From a virus: DNA of 37,950 nucleotides. The DNA lies in the IMG/VR virus record IMGVR_UViG_3300006616_000045, positions 1 through 37,950 of that record, one strand, 5' to 3'. The position numbers and the translations under genes are program-made. A model generated the notes under the pieces. It was given only the letters and a program-made list of their open reading frames with translations, was not told the DNA's origin and ran no database searches. Shown here piece by piece: positions 20,131 through 28,686 of this stretch (position 1 is its first letter; the number at the start of each line of letters is the position of its first letter).

Positions 20131-21365
20131 TGAATTTACTGGAATTTTTACAAAACGGGCCAGAAAGACGCAGAAAGCTAGATGAGGCTGTTGGCAACTT
20201 TATGACCCGCATCACACCGCCAAACCTTCGCCCTGCGGCTGAATTTGTGGCTGAAGCAAATCCTATTCAGGGAATGGAAAGGTCAATGCAAGCGGGCAAA
20301 GTTGTCTTTGACCCAGATCAAACCGCAGAGGCTAGGAAACGCGCAGCGCTTGATATGGGCGTGGAAGTGGCGTTTGCCGTATCACCCGCAGTTTTGGCGC
20401 GTATGGGCTATCTCACGCCAACACAGGGCGTTACAGAGAGTTTGACAGGGCGTTCTTCAGAGCCTTCTTCTGTTGGAGAAGCGGCGGCTAAAACGTACAA
20501 AGTTGGGCAATTTTTACAAAAAGCAGACGGTTATAAGGGCGCGGGCGGGAAGCCAAGCGCGGTAATGTTGCCAAATCAGGGACGTTTTGAGGCACGGCCT
20601 ATTAGCCCCATTGAAGATGCTGCAATTAGCTACATGAAAAAACGAGGCATGGACACGAAGGGGTTCGACGAATCCCCGCCATTCAGTGAGGAACGGGCCA
20701 GTTTCGTAGCGGCAGCTTATGATATGATGAAACACGCTCCTGACGATCCAGATGTAAAGAGGGCTTATGACGCGATGATCCAAGAAACTCTGGATCAGTA
20801 TAAGGCGCTAAAAGACAGTGGCATTGAGTTCAAGTTTTTGAAAGAGGGCATGGATGACCCATATGCAGCGTCCCCTGCTCTTGGCTATCAGGACGTTGTT
20901 GAGCGTGGAAATTTGTGGGTTTTCCCAACAGATTTTGGGTTTGGTACGTCATCAGCGTTTGACCCTAAAGCAAATCCATTGCTTCAGCGCGTTGGTAAAA
21001 TTGGCGATAAAGAGGATGCTGTTGCCAATGATGCTTTCAGAGCAGTTCACGATATTTTTGGGCATTTTGGCTCTGGCAACCCTTTTTTCAGGCATAAGGG
21101 CGAGGAACGGGCATTTTTAGAACATAGCAGAATGTATTCACCAGAGGCTAGAGGCGCTATGGCTTCTGAGACAAGAGGCCAAAACTCATGGCTAAATTTT
21201 GGGCCGCACGGGGAAGCAAATAGAACAGCTAACACGCTTGATACTGTTTTTGCAGATCAAAAGACGGGTCTGATGCCGCGTTGGGCTTCTGAGGCAGATG
21301 GTATGCCAAGTGACCAAGAGCGAATATCATTGATGAATTATTTGCAAAATTGGAAAGCAAATTGA
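20130..21365 (+). CDS. Virion-block protein with conserved HDxFGH / ETRGQNSW domain
   Basis: 411 residues from the ATG at 20130, coupled to the upstream stop. The N-terminal 130 residues are helical and linker-like. Residues about 150-365 form a domain found in many phage virion-type proteins: ISPIEDAAISYMKKRGMDTK, GYQDVVERGNLWVFPTDFGF, then FRAVHDIFGHFGSGNPF and EERAFLEHSRMYSPEARGAM ending ETRGQNSWLNFGP. His307 and His312 have the H-x4-H spacing of aromatic amino acid hydroxylases (HDxFGH), with Glu347 a possible third ligand. An iron-binding or peptidase-like role is a guess. The domain has no established function I can cite. Confidence 0.65.
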   Translation: MNLLEFLQNGPERRRKLDEAVGNFMTRITPPNLRPAAEFVAEANPIQGMERSMQAGKVVFDPDQTAEARKRAALDMGVEVAFAVSPAVLARMGYLTPTQGVTESLTGRSSEPSSVGEAAAKTYKVGQFLQKADGYKGAGGKPSAVMLPNQGRFEARPISPIEDAAISYMKKRGMDTKGFDESPPFSEERASFVAAAYDMMKHAPDDPDVKRAYDAMIQETLDQYKALKDSGIEFKFLKEGMDDPYAASPALGYQDVVERGNLWVFPTDFGFGTSSAFDPKANPLLQRVGKIGDKEDAVANDAFRAVHDIFGHFGSGNPFFRHKGEERAFLEHSRMYSPEARGAMASETRGQNSWLNFGPHGEANRTANTLDTVFADQKTGLMPRWASEADGMPSDQERISLMNYLQNWKAN

Positions 21366-21526
21366 CGGACAAAGAAGAAAATAGTGCAGCACTAAATGCT
21401 CTTGCGCAAGCAACCAATAATCGTGTCGTGGGCGGGATTTACCATAGGCCGTTTGGTGATTGGGCTAAAGAAGAAGAACAGTTAGAGGCTGAAGTCGAAG
21501 GTCTGAAAAGCAATGACGCTGTTTGA
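21362..21526 (+). CDS. Small acidic protein between virion genes
   Basis: 54 residues from a TTG overlapping the upstream stop (TTGA). The product includes AALNALAQATNNRVVGGIYH and RPFGDWAKEEEQLEAEVEGL, and ends 14 bp inside the next gene. The frame exactly fills the 150-bp gap, and both ends overlap neighbours, typical of real genes here. It predicts as one helix plus a coiled tail. Small helper of virion assembly is plausible, function unknown. Confidence 0.5.
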   Translation: MTDKEENSAALNALAQATNNRVVGGIYHRPFGDWAKEEEQLEAEVEGLKSNDAV

Positions 21527-23468
21527 GTTTTTAGAGGGCAAAAAGCGTACCCGTGAAGCTGCTGAAGGAATGTTCCCTGACGTTTATCAGGGGCAAGTTT
21601 ATGGCGGCATACAGACCGCTTATGACCAAGACGGGACGCGGCGTGATTTTCATGCGATGCCAAAGGAACAGTATTCTATAGATCAGCTAAATGCGGCAAT
21701 GGATGCAAAAGCGTCCAGAAGCGCAGTGAAAGAGCAAGTTTTTGATTACGTCCTGAAACAAACGGGTGATTTGGTATATGCAACGCAAGCTGCAAACGTG
21801 GCAGAGTTTTTTCCAATTACAGGCACAGCGATAGGCGGGCAAGAAGGCGCAATTGCTGCACAGGAAGTTATTCCGTATCTGCAAGAAGGTGATTACAAAA
21901 GCGCGGCAATAGAGGGCTTAAACGCTGCTCTTGGTCTTGGCGATGTCGCTTTAACTTCTTTTCCCGTTGTTGGCGCAGGTTGGAAAGCAGCAAGGAATAT
22001 AGCGCCAAATCTCACGGCTGATGCTGTTGGCGTATCTCGCGGGATACTCACAGGCGATGCTGATATGCTGCGGGAAGTTTTTCAGCGCAGCGGCACACCG
22101 CAGTCTGTTGGCGCTGCAAAAGTATCGTCTTTGCTCAACAACAGTTACGTCAGAGATGGAGAGGAAATAGCAGATTATTTAGAAGGTATTACATCTGCAA
22201 AGGAAGTGGTGACGGGGGAAAGTGAGCCACCAATGAGTAAGATCACAGGCGTAGGAAGCAAACAGCCTGTTGCTCTGAGGCAGCACAAAAGCGCGGGACT
22301 GTTGACGGGCGAAACAGTAGCCCCTACGGCAAGATCAATTGACTTCTTAGAGGGCCGTGATGTTCACGCAATTGTTGGCGACCAATCAGGTAGGCACGAT
22401 ATTTTATCTGTTCAAGATTATGCGTTTGATGAACCTGTTCGCAGCATGGCAGGGTTTGAATATATTGACATCCCAAATCAGGGGTATGCGGGCGCATTGA
22501 GCGCAACAACATCTAAGTTTAACGAGGCGAAAGACAGCGTTGACCCGTATTATATGTCACTTTTGATGGGGGAAAAATCATCTGACTTTTCGATGCACGA
22601 AGGCGTTGTGTTTGGAAACATGGTTAAAAAGGCTGCTTTTGATAAAAAAGACATCCCATTTATAGATGACAAAATTAGAAATATTGGGATGCCTAAAACC
22701 TTTAAATTGACGGATAAAGATGGAAATGTTGTTTATAATAAAAATGGCGATCCAAAGACGAAAACCATCACAACGTACCCATTCAAAGATTTCAAATCTG
22801 TAAGTGACCCTGATGCAATATTAAATTACATTCAGGAATTGCCATCTGGTACGCATAGGTCATACTTTTTGAAGGGTCTGGACAAGGCAAAGCTGCAACA
22901 AAGGGGTATGCCTAACGTGCATGATGCGCGGTTGGCGGTAGCAGATTGGAACCAATTGGGCATGGATTGGGGGACGGTTGGCTATAGAGGATTTACGCCT
23001 GATCTTGATAAGGGAGTGATTTCCACAACGCCTGATATGTCCACAACTTACCAAGCGGGCGTTGATAAGGTTGGCGGCTCTGATACGTTCTTAGAAAATT
23101 CTAGGGGCATACCTGCTAATTTGCTTTTCAGTGATTTATCTGAAGCCAAAAGGGCTAAAGGCACGGGCGGTGGTTTGATGATGAATAGCGCAGATTACAA
23201 GTCATTTGAAAGTAGCCCAAAAGTTGCGCGTCAGCGTATCAGGCCAATAAACATCGACACAGTAAACAGCTTCATGGAAATAGAAAAAAGGTTTGGTCGT
23301 GAAGCATCACTGAAGTTTGCGCAAAAGGTTTTGTCTGAGGGTAAGGTCACAGCAAAGTTAATTGAGCAAGCCAGAAAATTAAATGCGCCAACTTGGTTAA
23401 TAGCTGCTATGATACCAATGGTTGGTATGCACAAAGGGGATCAACATGAGCATCACAACGTACACTGA
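21513..23468 (+). CDS. Large internal virion-type protein
   Basis: 651 residues. The N terminus (MTLFEFLEGKKRTREAAEGM) mirrors the short leader of the preceding large protein (MNLLEFLQNGPERRRKLDEA), suggesting a shared targeting or packing segment. A hydrophobic Gly/Ala-rich region lies near 100-160, where membrane insertion is possible. The central part is a folded domain with SVDPYYMSLLMGEKSSDFS and HRSYFLKGLDKAKLQQRGMP. The C terminus has a hydrophobic stretch APTWLIAAMIPMVGM and a His-rich end (HEHHNVH). An ejection or core protein role is inferred from size, position and composition. It overlaps the adaptor gene by 23 bp. Confidence 0.6.
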   Translation: MTLFEFLEGKKRTREAAEGMFPDVYQGQVYGGIQTAYDQDGTRRDFHAMPKEQYSIDQLNAAMDAKASRSAVKEQVFDYVLKQTGDLVYATQAANVAEFFPITGTAIGGQEGAIAAQEVIPYLQEGDYKSAAIEGLNAALGLGDVALTSFPVVGAGWKAARNIAPNLTADAVGVSRGILTGDADMLREVFQRSGTPQSVGAAKVSSLLNNSYVRDGEEIADYLEGITSAKEVVTGESEPPMSKITGVGSKQPVALRQHKSAGLLTGETVAPTARSIDFLEGRDVHAIVGDQSGRHDILSVQDYAFDEPVRSMAGFEYIDIPNQGYAGALSATTSKFNEAKDSVDPYYMSLLMGEKSSDFSMHEGVVFGNMVKKAAFDKKDIPFIDDKIRNIGMPKTFKLTDKDGNVVYNKNGDPKTKTITTYPFKDFKSVSDPDAILNYIQELPSGTHRSYFLKGLDKAKLQQRGMPNVHDARLAVADWNQLGMDWGTVGYRGFTPDLDKGVISTTPDMSTTYQAGVDKVGGSDTFLENSRGIPANLLFSDLSEAKRAKGTGGGLMMNSADYKSFESSPKVARQRIRPINIDTVNSFMEIEKRFGREASLKFAQKVLSEGKVTAKLIEQARKLNAPTWLIAAMIPMVGMHKGDQHEHHNVH

Positions 23469-24066
23469 ACTAAAGTCTGCAATAGCTGATTTCTTAAACA
23501 GAGATGATCTTACCTCTGTGATCCCTACGTTTATTTCCCTAGCAGAAATAGACATAAACCGCACTATAAGGCACTGGCGGCAAGAAAAGCGGTCAACTGC
23601 GGTATTGGACACGCAGTATAGCGCGTTGCCTGATGATTTCTTAGAGCCAATCAGGCTTTCAATTACAAGCAATGACACGCATAGGCTCGAACTAATTGGC
23701 AGCGGCGATCTTTTGCAGCGTAGGGAAAACAGCAAAGACACTTCAGGATTGCCGCGTTTCTATGCCCTGACAGGTGGTGCGATAGAGGTTTATCCAACTC
23801 CTGATGCGAATTATACTATGCAGATGGTTTACTATTCAAAGCCCGCAGCACTGAGTGGGTCAAACGCTGACAATTGGGTTCTGACAAATTATCCAGACGC
23901 ATATTTGTATGCAAGCCTTGTCCATTCTGCGCCATATCTTGAGAACGATGCGCGGCTTGCTGTTTGGTCATCATTGAAACAAAAGGTGTTTGATGATATA
24001 AACGGTGAAAGTGAGAAGGCAAAAACTGGCGGTTCTGGTAGCCGTATCCAAATTCGTAGCTATTAA
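23446..24066 (+). CDS. Head-tail adaptor protein (SU10 type)
   Basis: 206 residues from the ATG at 23446, behind AAAGGGGATCAAC. The features TYTELKSAIADFLNRDDLTS, IPTFISLAEIDINRTIRHWR, LPDDFLEPIRLSITSNDTHR, and the C-terminal PDAYLYASLVHSAPYLENDA are typical of the adaptor that sits under the portal in SU10- and T7-like podoviruses and holds the tail to the head. The match in family with the SU10-type capsid gene supports one assembly lineage. No anomalies seen. Confidence 0.82.
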   Translation: MSITTYTELKSAIADFLNRDDLTSVIPTFISLAEIDINRTIRHWRQEKRSTAVLDTQYSALPDDFLEPIRLSITSNDTHRLELIGSGDLLQRRENSKDTSGLPRFYALTGGAIEVYPTPDANYTMQMVYYSKPAALSGSNADNWVLTNYPDAYLYASLVHSAPYLENDARLAVWSSLKQKVFDDINGESEKAKTGGSGSRIQIRSY

Positions 24067-24078
24067 GGAGAAAACAAA

Positions 24079-24450
24079 ATGGCTTCTATTGCTGATAGGG
24101 TGCTAGACAACGGGCTGACTGTGCTTGACACAGAGGCAAACCGTGTTGACGTAACGAGCCAAGAGGCGACAAGTTACGCGGAAGCAACCTCAACATACAC
24201 ATTGGGCAATGCAACCTCTATTTCGATTTCAGCGCCCGCAGATCGCACGGGTGGTGGTCGTAAGGTAACTTTGAGTGCAATTGCGGGTGGTTCTGTTACT
24301 GGCACAGGTACAGCAACACACTATGCTATTGTAGACACAGCAAACAGTAGGCTGTTGGTCACTGGCAGCTTGAGCGCAAGCCAATCAGTCACAACAGGCA
24401 ACACATTCAGTTTAGACGCTCTGGACGTTGGTATCCCTGATCCTTCATAA
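24079..24450 (+). CDS. Small beta-rich virion protein
   Basis: 123 residues, ATG behind AAGGAG. Thr/Ser/Ala-rich beta protein (SYAEATSTYTLGNATSISIS, GGRKVTLSAIAGGSVTGTGT, RLLVTGSLSASQSVTTGNTF). Similar small proteins stand just upstream of tail-fibre genes in marine phages. A decoration or fibre-attachment role is plausible. It contains no catalytic motif. Confidence 0.65.
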   Translation: MASIADRVLDNGLTVLDTEANRVDVTSQEATSYAEATSTYTLGNATSISISAPADRTGGGRKVTLSAIAGGSVTGTGTATHYAIVDTANSRLLVTGSLSASQSVTTGNTFSLDALDVGIPDPS

Positions 24451-24463
24451 TTGAGGCGATAAA

Positions 24464-25474
24464 ATGGCAAGATATGTAAACCGCGCAAAAATGTATTCGT
24501 CCACCACAGGGACGGGTACGTTGACCCTTACAACTGCGGTCGCAGGGTATCAAACCTTTGCAAGCGCAGGTGTGTCAAATTCTGACACAGTTTCTTACGT
24601 TATTGAAGAAAACAATGATTGGGAAATTGGAACAGGCACTTATACATCTTCTGGTACAGCACTGACCCGTACAGTCAGCGAAAGTAGCAACTCAAATAAT
24701 CTTGTTAATTTTGGTGGCAATCAGACGGTGTTTATTACTGGCCTTGCGGGTGAATTTGCTTTTAAGGCAGATAACCTTTCAGGGTTGGGCAATGCGGGTA
24801 CAGCGCGGTCAAATCTGGGTGTTGCTATTGGTTCTGACGTACAGGCTCATTCTTCAGTTTTGGATGGGACTACAGCATCATTTACAACCGCAGACGAAAC
24901 CAAATTAGACAACATAGAGGCAGAGGCAGATGTCACTGATGCCACAAATGTTGGCGCGTCTTTAACTGGATTTTCGACAGACACAGATGCGGCTTCTGAT
25001 GATCTGATCCCTGTCTATGACACAAGCGCAGGTGCATGGGAAAAGCAAACGATTGCTAACGCTGCATTGGTTGGCCCAACTGGCCCAACAGGGCCAACAG
25101 GCCCAACAGGCCCAACGGGGCCGCAAGGCAACTCTGTAACAGGCCCAACTGGCCCAACAGGCCCAACGGGGCCAACTGGCCCTGCGGGAGGTGACGGTAG
25201 CACTGGCCCCACTGGCCCCACTGGCCCTGCGGGATCGCCAAGCACTGTGGCGGGGCCAACTGGCCCTACTGGCCCTACTGGCCCAACAGGCCCGTCAGGC
25301 GCAAACATTTCAGGTGTTGCATATACAAGTTGGTCAAGTAGTTCAGGCCCGTCAACACAAGGAACAGCAAACTCATGGCTTTGGTGTTTTTACGAACAGT
25401 CTGGTGTTGGTGGTTGGGGCGGTGATTACTGGACTACTTTCTACACCTATCGCAAAGCATATAGGACGTTCTGA
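24464..25474 (+). CDS. Collagen-like tail fibre
   Basis: 336 residues, ATG behind GAGGCG. N-terminal region ([60 protein letters not shown]) is the fibre-attachment and shaft type common in phages. Residues 204-281 are Gly-X-Y triplets, fifteen of them Gly-Pro-Thr, broken by VT and STVA interruptions. A collagen-like triple helix is thus likely, and the fibre would be a trimer. The C-terminal tip is Trp/Ser/Gly-rich ([16 protein letters not shown], then [20 protein letters not shown]) and could bind the host. The modification cassette starts one base after its stop codon. Confidence 0.82.
   Translation: MARYVNRAKMYSSTTGTGTLTLTTAVAGYQTFASAGVSNSDTVSYVIEENNDWEIGTGTYTSSGTALTRTVSESSNSNNLVNFGGNQTVFITGLAGEFAFKADNLSGLGNAGTARSNLGVAIGSDVQAHSSVLDGTTASFTTADETKLDNIEAEADVTDATNVGASLTGFSTDTDAASDDLIPVYDTSAGAWEKQTIANAALVGPTGPTGPTGPTGPTGPQGNSVTGPTGPTGPTGPTGPAGGDGSTGPTGPTGPAGSPSTVAGPTGPTGPTGPTGPSGANISGVAYTSWSSSSGPSTQGTANSWLWCFYEQSGVGGWGGDYWTTFYTYRKAYRTF
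25073..25306 (+). repeat. Tandem Gly-Pro-Thr coding repeat
   Basis: Nine-base units GGCCCAACA/T and close variants repeat with three blocks of five, four and four GPT triplets plus two more. The codon choice is varied (ACT, ACA, ACG, ACC for Thr), so unit number may change by slippage but the block is kept by protein selection. Confidence 0.9.
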
Positions 25475-25475
25475 T

Positions 25476-25892
25476 ATGACATGGTTTTTGTTTAACGAAG
25501 ATAACAGCTATTGTTGTTCCGCAGAGGAAAGGTTTCCTGATGATTGGGTGGCACAAACTACTGCGACAAGGCAGGTCGAATTAGTGGGCGATCAAATAGG
25601 TCAGCACAATAGCGACGAGTTTACGCTTCTGACTTACAATCCAGAAAACAACACTGCTTTTATTCCACAAGACACTTTTCTTGTAGGAAGCGAAAGGCAC
25701 AAGGAAAGGCTGCACCATTTTTTCAGCATTTACTCGCATTTAGAAAAAGCGGATAGGCCGCAAGATTTTGAGGAAGTGGAAAAATATGCAAGAGAGTTGT
25801 TGGGTGACGATGTTGTTAATCAATATTTTGAGGACAACATTCTGACAGAAGCAGAGCAGCAAGCGATGAAGGAGTTGTTAGAAGGTGATTGA
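25476..25892 (+). CDS. First gene of the accessory cassette, unknown
   Basis: 138 residues from the ATG at 25476. A longer reading lies in another frame of the fibre repeat and is rejected. Seen: MTWFLFNEDNSYCCSAEERF, then VELVGDQIGQHNSDEFTLLT, TLVGSERHKERLHHFFSIYS as helices, and an acidic tail LTEAEQQAMKELLEGD. It may be a fibre chaperone: small helical proteins directly behind phage fibres often serve as assembly factors. The stop codon overlaps the next ATG (TGATG). No catalytic motif visible. Confidence 0.6.
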   Translation: MTWFLFNEDNSYCCSAEERFPDDWVAQTTATRQVELVGDQIGQHNSDEFTLLTYNPENNTAFIPQDTFLVGSERHKERLHHFFSIYSHLEKADRPQDFEEVEKYARELLGDDVVNQYFEDNILTEAEQQAMKELLEGD

Positions 25893-26383
25893 TGCTTGAC
25901 GTTTTAAAGTCTGATAGCAGGGTAACAAAGGTTCTTGGGGAAATAATAAAAGGCTCACAAAGAGATTGGGCAAATGAAAAGGCTTTCAGGGAATTTACAG
26001 AGCAAGAATTTTTAGAGCGCCCTATCCCCGTAAAAGATGTCCCTGCAACTTTCTGTGGTGTGCCGCTTCAGGGGCATGATGATGCTTTGAAAGAGTGCTG
26101 CGATTTGTTGGGTGCGAAGAAATCAACAAACAGCATTTATTACCCGCCAAAATCTATGCTGCCTTGGCATACAAACAGCGATTTGGTTGGCGTAAGAACC
26201 TATTACACTTTTTCTATGGAAGGTGGGATTTTTCGTTATCTTGACCCAGAGACAAACGATTTTGTTAATGTCCAAGACAAAAAAGGTTGGAACGTAAACA
26301 GGTTTCCAGTAATCGAAGGAAAGCCATTTTGGCACACTGTCTGGGCGCGGGGCCGTAGGTTTTCGTTTGGGTTTATGTCGTGA
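25892..26383 (+). CDS. Fe(II)/2-oxoglutarate oxygenase-like protein 1 (HxN variant)
   Basis: 163 residues. The cupin/double-stranded beta-helix fold is suggested by SMLPWHTNSDLVGVRTYYTF, GGIFRYLDPETNDFV and FWHTVWARGRRFSFGF. His93 and His148 would bind iron, with Arg155 binding 2-oxoglutarate. The expected Asp after the first His is replaced by Asn95 (HTN), with Asp97 close by. It may be active with altered ligands, or be a halogenase-like or inactive relative. It would act in the cytoplasm on the fibre, a sugar precursor, or a small molecule. Coupled by TGATG and GTGA to both neighbours. Confidence 0.62.
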   Translation: MLDVLKSDSRVTKVLGEIIKGSQRDWANEKAFREFTEQEFLERPIPVKDVPATFCGVPLQGHDDALKECCDLLGAKKSTNSIYYPPKSMLPWHTNSDLVGVRTYYTFSMEGGIFRYLDPETNDFVNVQDKKGWNVNRFPVIEGKPFWHTVWARGRRFSFGFMS

Positions 26384-27291
26384 CAGAAATTACAAATCTG
26401 GTCAGCAAGTTTTACCTTCACTGGTACAACGTCAGAAAACACGCGCATGGAAAGGCAGAGTTGGTTCCCCTGATGAAGCGTATGTGCGAAGTCTTGGGGA
26501 AGCGTTTAGATGGTCGCCCTGTTGGTTGGGAACAGGTTGCGCCAGATTATGAGTTTTCTGGCGGGTTTGGAAATTACCATCATATGCGGATTTCTAAGGG
26601 TCTTTATATCACGCGATACGATAAAACGATGGATTATCTCAACGCAGATGAAAACGAAGATATTTACGATGTTTTCTATAACTTAACTAATGACAGGTAT
26701 AAGCAGCATGAAGGTATTTTTGTAAAAGAGCGACCATATAATCTGTTTTGCTTGCAGATGATTTATCCCAAAGATTATTTCAACACACTGGCGGCAATGA
26801 AGTGGGCGACAGATAATAAGCAATATACTTTGTTTAAAACGCACCCTGCGGCTGACTTTCATCAAAATTACCCCAGATTTTGGATACACGCAAAGCAAAA
26901 AGGTTATGTCACAGAATACACAAAGTTTTGTCACGGATACCGCAGTGAGGAATTAGTAGAAGGGGCTAATTTAGTTTTCAGTTCTGATAGCGCGTTGTCG
27001 TTCAAGGCTCTTATAAAAAACAAGCCTACATTTATGATGCGGGCGGGGCCAATGGTTGATTTGATCCCTATAGTGCCAAAATTAGATAGCAGTGTTTTGG
27101 ATGTTAAGCCTGTTTCTCAGACAGATAGAACAAAGTGGCTAAATTGGTTTTACGCTGTTATATGCAACGACATGGATCGTGATGATTTTGAGGAAAAGAT
27201 CAATTTCAGAATAGACCTATATGAAAGCGGGAAAAAGGATGTGGACGTATGCAAGTGGGATACTTTCAAGAGCCGTGGCCTTATCTTATAG
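26380..27291 (+). CDS. Capsule/Kdo-transferase-like glycosyltransferase candidate
   Basis: 303 residues, GTG start overlapping the upstream stop (GTGA). Seen: YTLFKTHPAADFHQNYPRFW, where FKTHP fits the HP motif of capsule-type (KpsC/KpsS-like) transferases, then LVEGANLVFSSDSALSFKAL followed by IKNKPTFMM, matching the SS-x3-A-L-x4-K-P region of the GT-B C-terminal domain. The N-terminal half is less conserved. Members add acidic sugars such as Kdo. A role in decorating the fibre or rewriting host surface sugars is inferred. No membrane segments. It ends 43 bp inside the next gene. Confidence 0.55.
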   Translation: MTEITNLVSKFYLHWYNVRKHAHGKAELVPLMKRMCEVLGKRLDGRPVGWEQVAPDYEFSGGFGNYHHMRISKGLYITRYDKTMDYLNADENEDIYDVFYNLTNDRYKQHEGIFVKERPYNLFCLQMIYPKDYFNTLAAMKWATDNKQYTLFKTHPAADFHQNYPRFWIHAKQKGYVTEYTKFCHGYRSEELVEGANLVFSSDSALSFKALIKNKPTFMMRAGPMVDLIPIVPKLDSSVLDVKPVSQTDRTKWLNWFYAVICNDMDRDDFEEKINFRIDLYESGKKDVDVCKWDTFKSRGLIL

Positions 27292-27779
27292 TAGATAATT
27301 ACTTTTCAGATGATGATTTTTCACAACTGAAAAAGATCGCAAAAAAGGCATATCTGGGCCAAGGTCTTTCAAAGGATGCACGAAACTTGGTCGTTGCGCC
27401 CAAAGAGATAGCTGCCTTAGACAAAAACGATTATTGGCAATTTTATGATGCTTTTAACAAGGAAAGATTTCCTCATACGCAGATTGATAGGGAGTTAAAT
27501 TTTTTAATCCCAAGTGAGGGGAATTGTTATGAATATCCTGTCCATGACGAGCATCCTGACAAGCTGTTAAGTATTGTGGTTTACATTAGCCCAAATCATG
27601 GCTCTGGAACCCAACTCTATACAGAAAGGCAAGTTTTTTTTGGGGAAGCAGAATGGAAGCCAAACAGGGCTTTTATTTTCTCAGGGCAAAGAGGGAAAAC
27701 ATGGCATGGATACAAATGCAAATCTGAACACAAATTCAGGCTCACTTACAATGCCTTTATTAGAAAGAGCCGTTATTGA
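27249..27779 (+). CDS. Fe(II)/2-oxoglutarate oxygenase-like protein 2
   Basis: 176 residues. The start at 27249 gives a natural N terminus (EPWPYLIVDNYFSDDDFSQL, as in many phage oxygenases of this family). Core: YPVHDEHPDKLLSIVVYISP with His99 and Glu101 as H-x-E, GSGTQLYTERQVFFGEAEWK, RAFIFSGQRGKTWHGYKCKS with His153, and KFRLTYNAFI with Arg164 for 2-oxoglutarate. The H-x-E...H...R set is a complete facial triad. It differs in overall sequence from the other two oxygenases in the cassette, so each likely has its own substrate. Overlaps its neighbours at both ends. Confidence 0.75.
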   Translation: MQVGYFQEPWPYLIVDNYFSDDDFSQLKKIAKKAYLGQGLSKDARNLVVAPKEIAALDKNDYWQFYDAFNKERFPHTQIDRELNFLIPSEGNCYEYPVHDEHPDKLLSIVVYISPNHGSGTQLYTERQVFFGEAEWKPNRAFIFSGQRGKTWHGYKCKSEHKFRLTYNAFIRKSRY

Positions 27780-28686
27780 GATAAATGGCGGCTGTAATTA
27801 CACTTGCCAAATGTGTCCACAGACAAACCCCAAAAGGCCAAAGGGGTTTTTAAAGAAAATGCCTTTGTCTCAGTTTGAGGATATAGTTGCGCAATGCGCA
27901 GAAACAGGCGTGAAAGTGGTAAACTTGGAAGGCTCTGGGGAACCTACCCTAAACAGAAATTTGCCGCGATACGTTGAGATTGTCAGGAAATATGGCGCGA
28001 AGCCTATTGTGTTTTCTAATGGCAAAAATATGCGCGGTGACTTTATGCGCGACACTGTGGACGCGGGGTTGGGTCACTTTAGGTTTTCTATAATTGGATA
28101 TGACAGGCAAACATACAGGAAGTGGATGGATAGCCCCTTCTTTGATCTTGTCGTAGAAAACGCAAAGCAAATGCGGGCATATGCAAAGGGTAAGAATTGC
28201 GGTGTTTCAACGTACCATTTGATTTTGGATGTTGATTTGGAAGTTATAGAGGTCGAAGCGTACAAGGCTCTTTTCGATGATATGGACATGGAAATATGGC
28301 GTATGCACAACTGGTCAGGTGTTTATAGCCCAGAATATGCCCGCAGCGGCGATATAGTGGGCTGTGGTAGGCCATTTTCGCCTGATGTGGTTGTCAGGGC
28401 GGGCGGCAACAATGGGGAAACAGGTGCGGTTCACCCTTGTTGTCAGGTGCTAGGCAATGACGAAGCGGCGGTGCTTGGACATCTCAGCCAAAACACTTTA
28501 GCAGAAATATGGAACGGGAAAGAATACGAAAATTTGCGCAGAAAGCACAAAGCCAAGGATTTCCCAGATTTTTGCAAAAAATGTGACTTTTTGATAAAAG
28601 ATGCAGAAGTTATGGTTTATACCAATATGGATAGACGATTAGGCAATATGCTTGGAACAAGCGTAAACTTGGGAGATTATAAATGA
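27751..28686 (+). CDS. Radical SAM enzyme with SPASM-like C-terminal domain
   Basis: 311 residues from the ATG at 27751. An alternative ATG at 27706 with a better ribosome site adds 15 residues. The iron-sulfur motif C15-x3-C19-x2-C22 lies in INGGCNYTCQMCPQTNPKRP, then LEGSGEPTLN fits the SAM-binding strand. The C terminus carries further Cys residues (GCGRPFSPD, HPCCQVLG, FPDFCKKCDF), the layout of SPASM domains that hold extra iron-sulfur clusters. SPASM enzymes modify peptides, sugars or other substrates by radical chemistry. In this cassette the target could be the fibre or a surface glycan. The target is not determinable from sequence. Confidence 0.82.
   Translation: MPLLERAVIEINGGCNYTCQMCPQTNPKRPKGFLKKMPLSQFEDIVAQCAETGVKVVNLEGSGEPTLNRNLPRYVEIVRKYGAKPIVFSNGKNMRGDFMRDTVDAGLGHFRFSIIGYDRQTYRKWMDSPFFDLVVENAKQMRAYAKGKNCGVSTYHLILDVDLEVIEVEAYKALFDDMDMEIWRMHNWSGVYSPEYARSGDIVGCGRPFSPDVVVRAGGNNGETGAVHPCCQVLGNDEAAVLGHLSQNTLAEIWNGKEYENLRRKHKAKDFPDFCKKCDFLIKDAEVMVYTNMDRRLGNMLGTSVNLGDYK

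Noticed and set aside
25073-25306. Tandem repeats as a CRISPR array
   Set aside because: Units are nine bases and in frame with Gly-Pro-Thr; there are no spacers and no cas genes.
25015-25308. Minus-strand Gly-Pro-Val-rich frame in the collagen block
   Set aside because: The reverse complement of GGC-CCA-ACN repeats always reads as Gly-Pro-Val in one minus frame, so this is a reflection of the fibre repeat.
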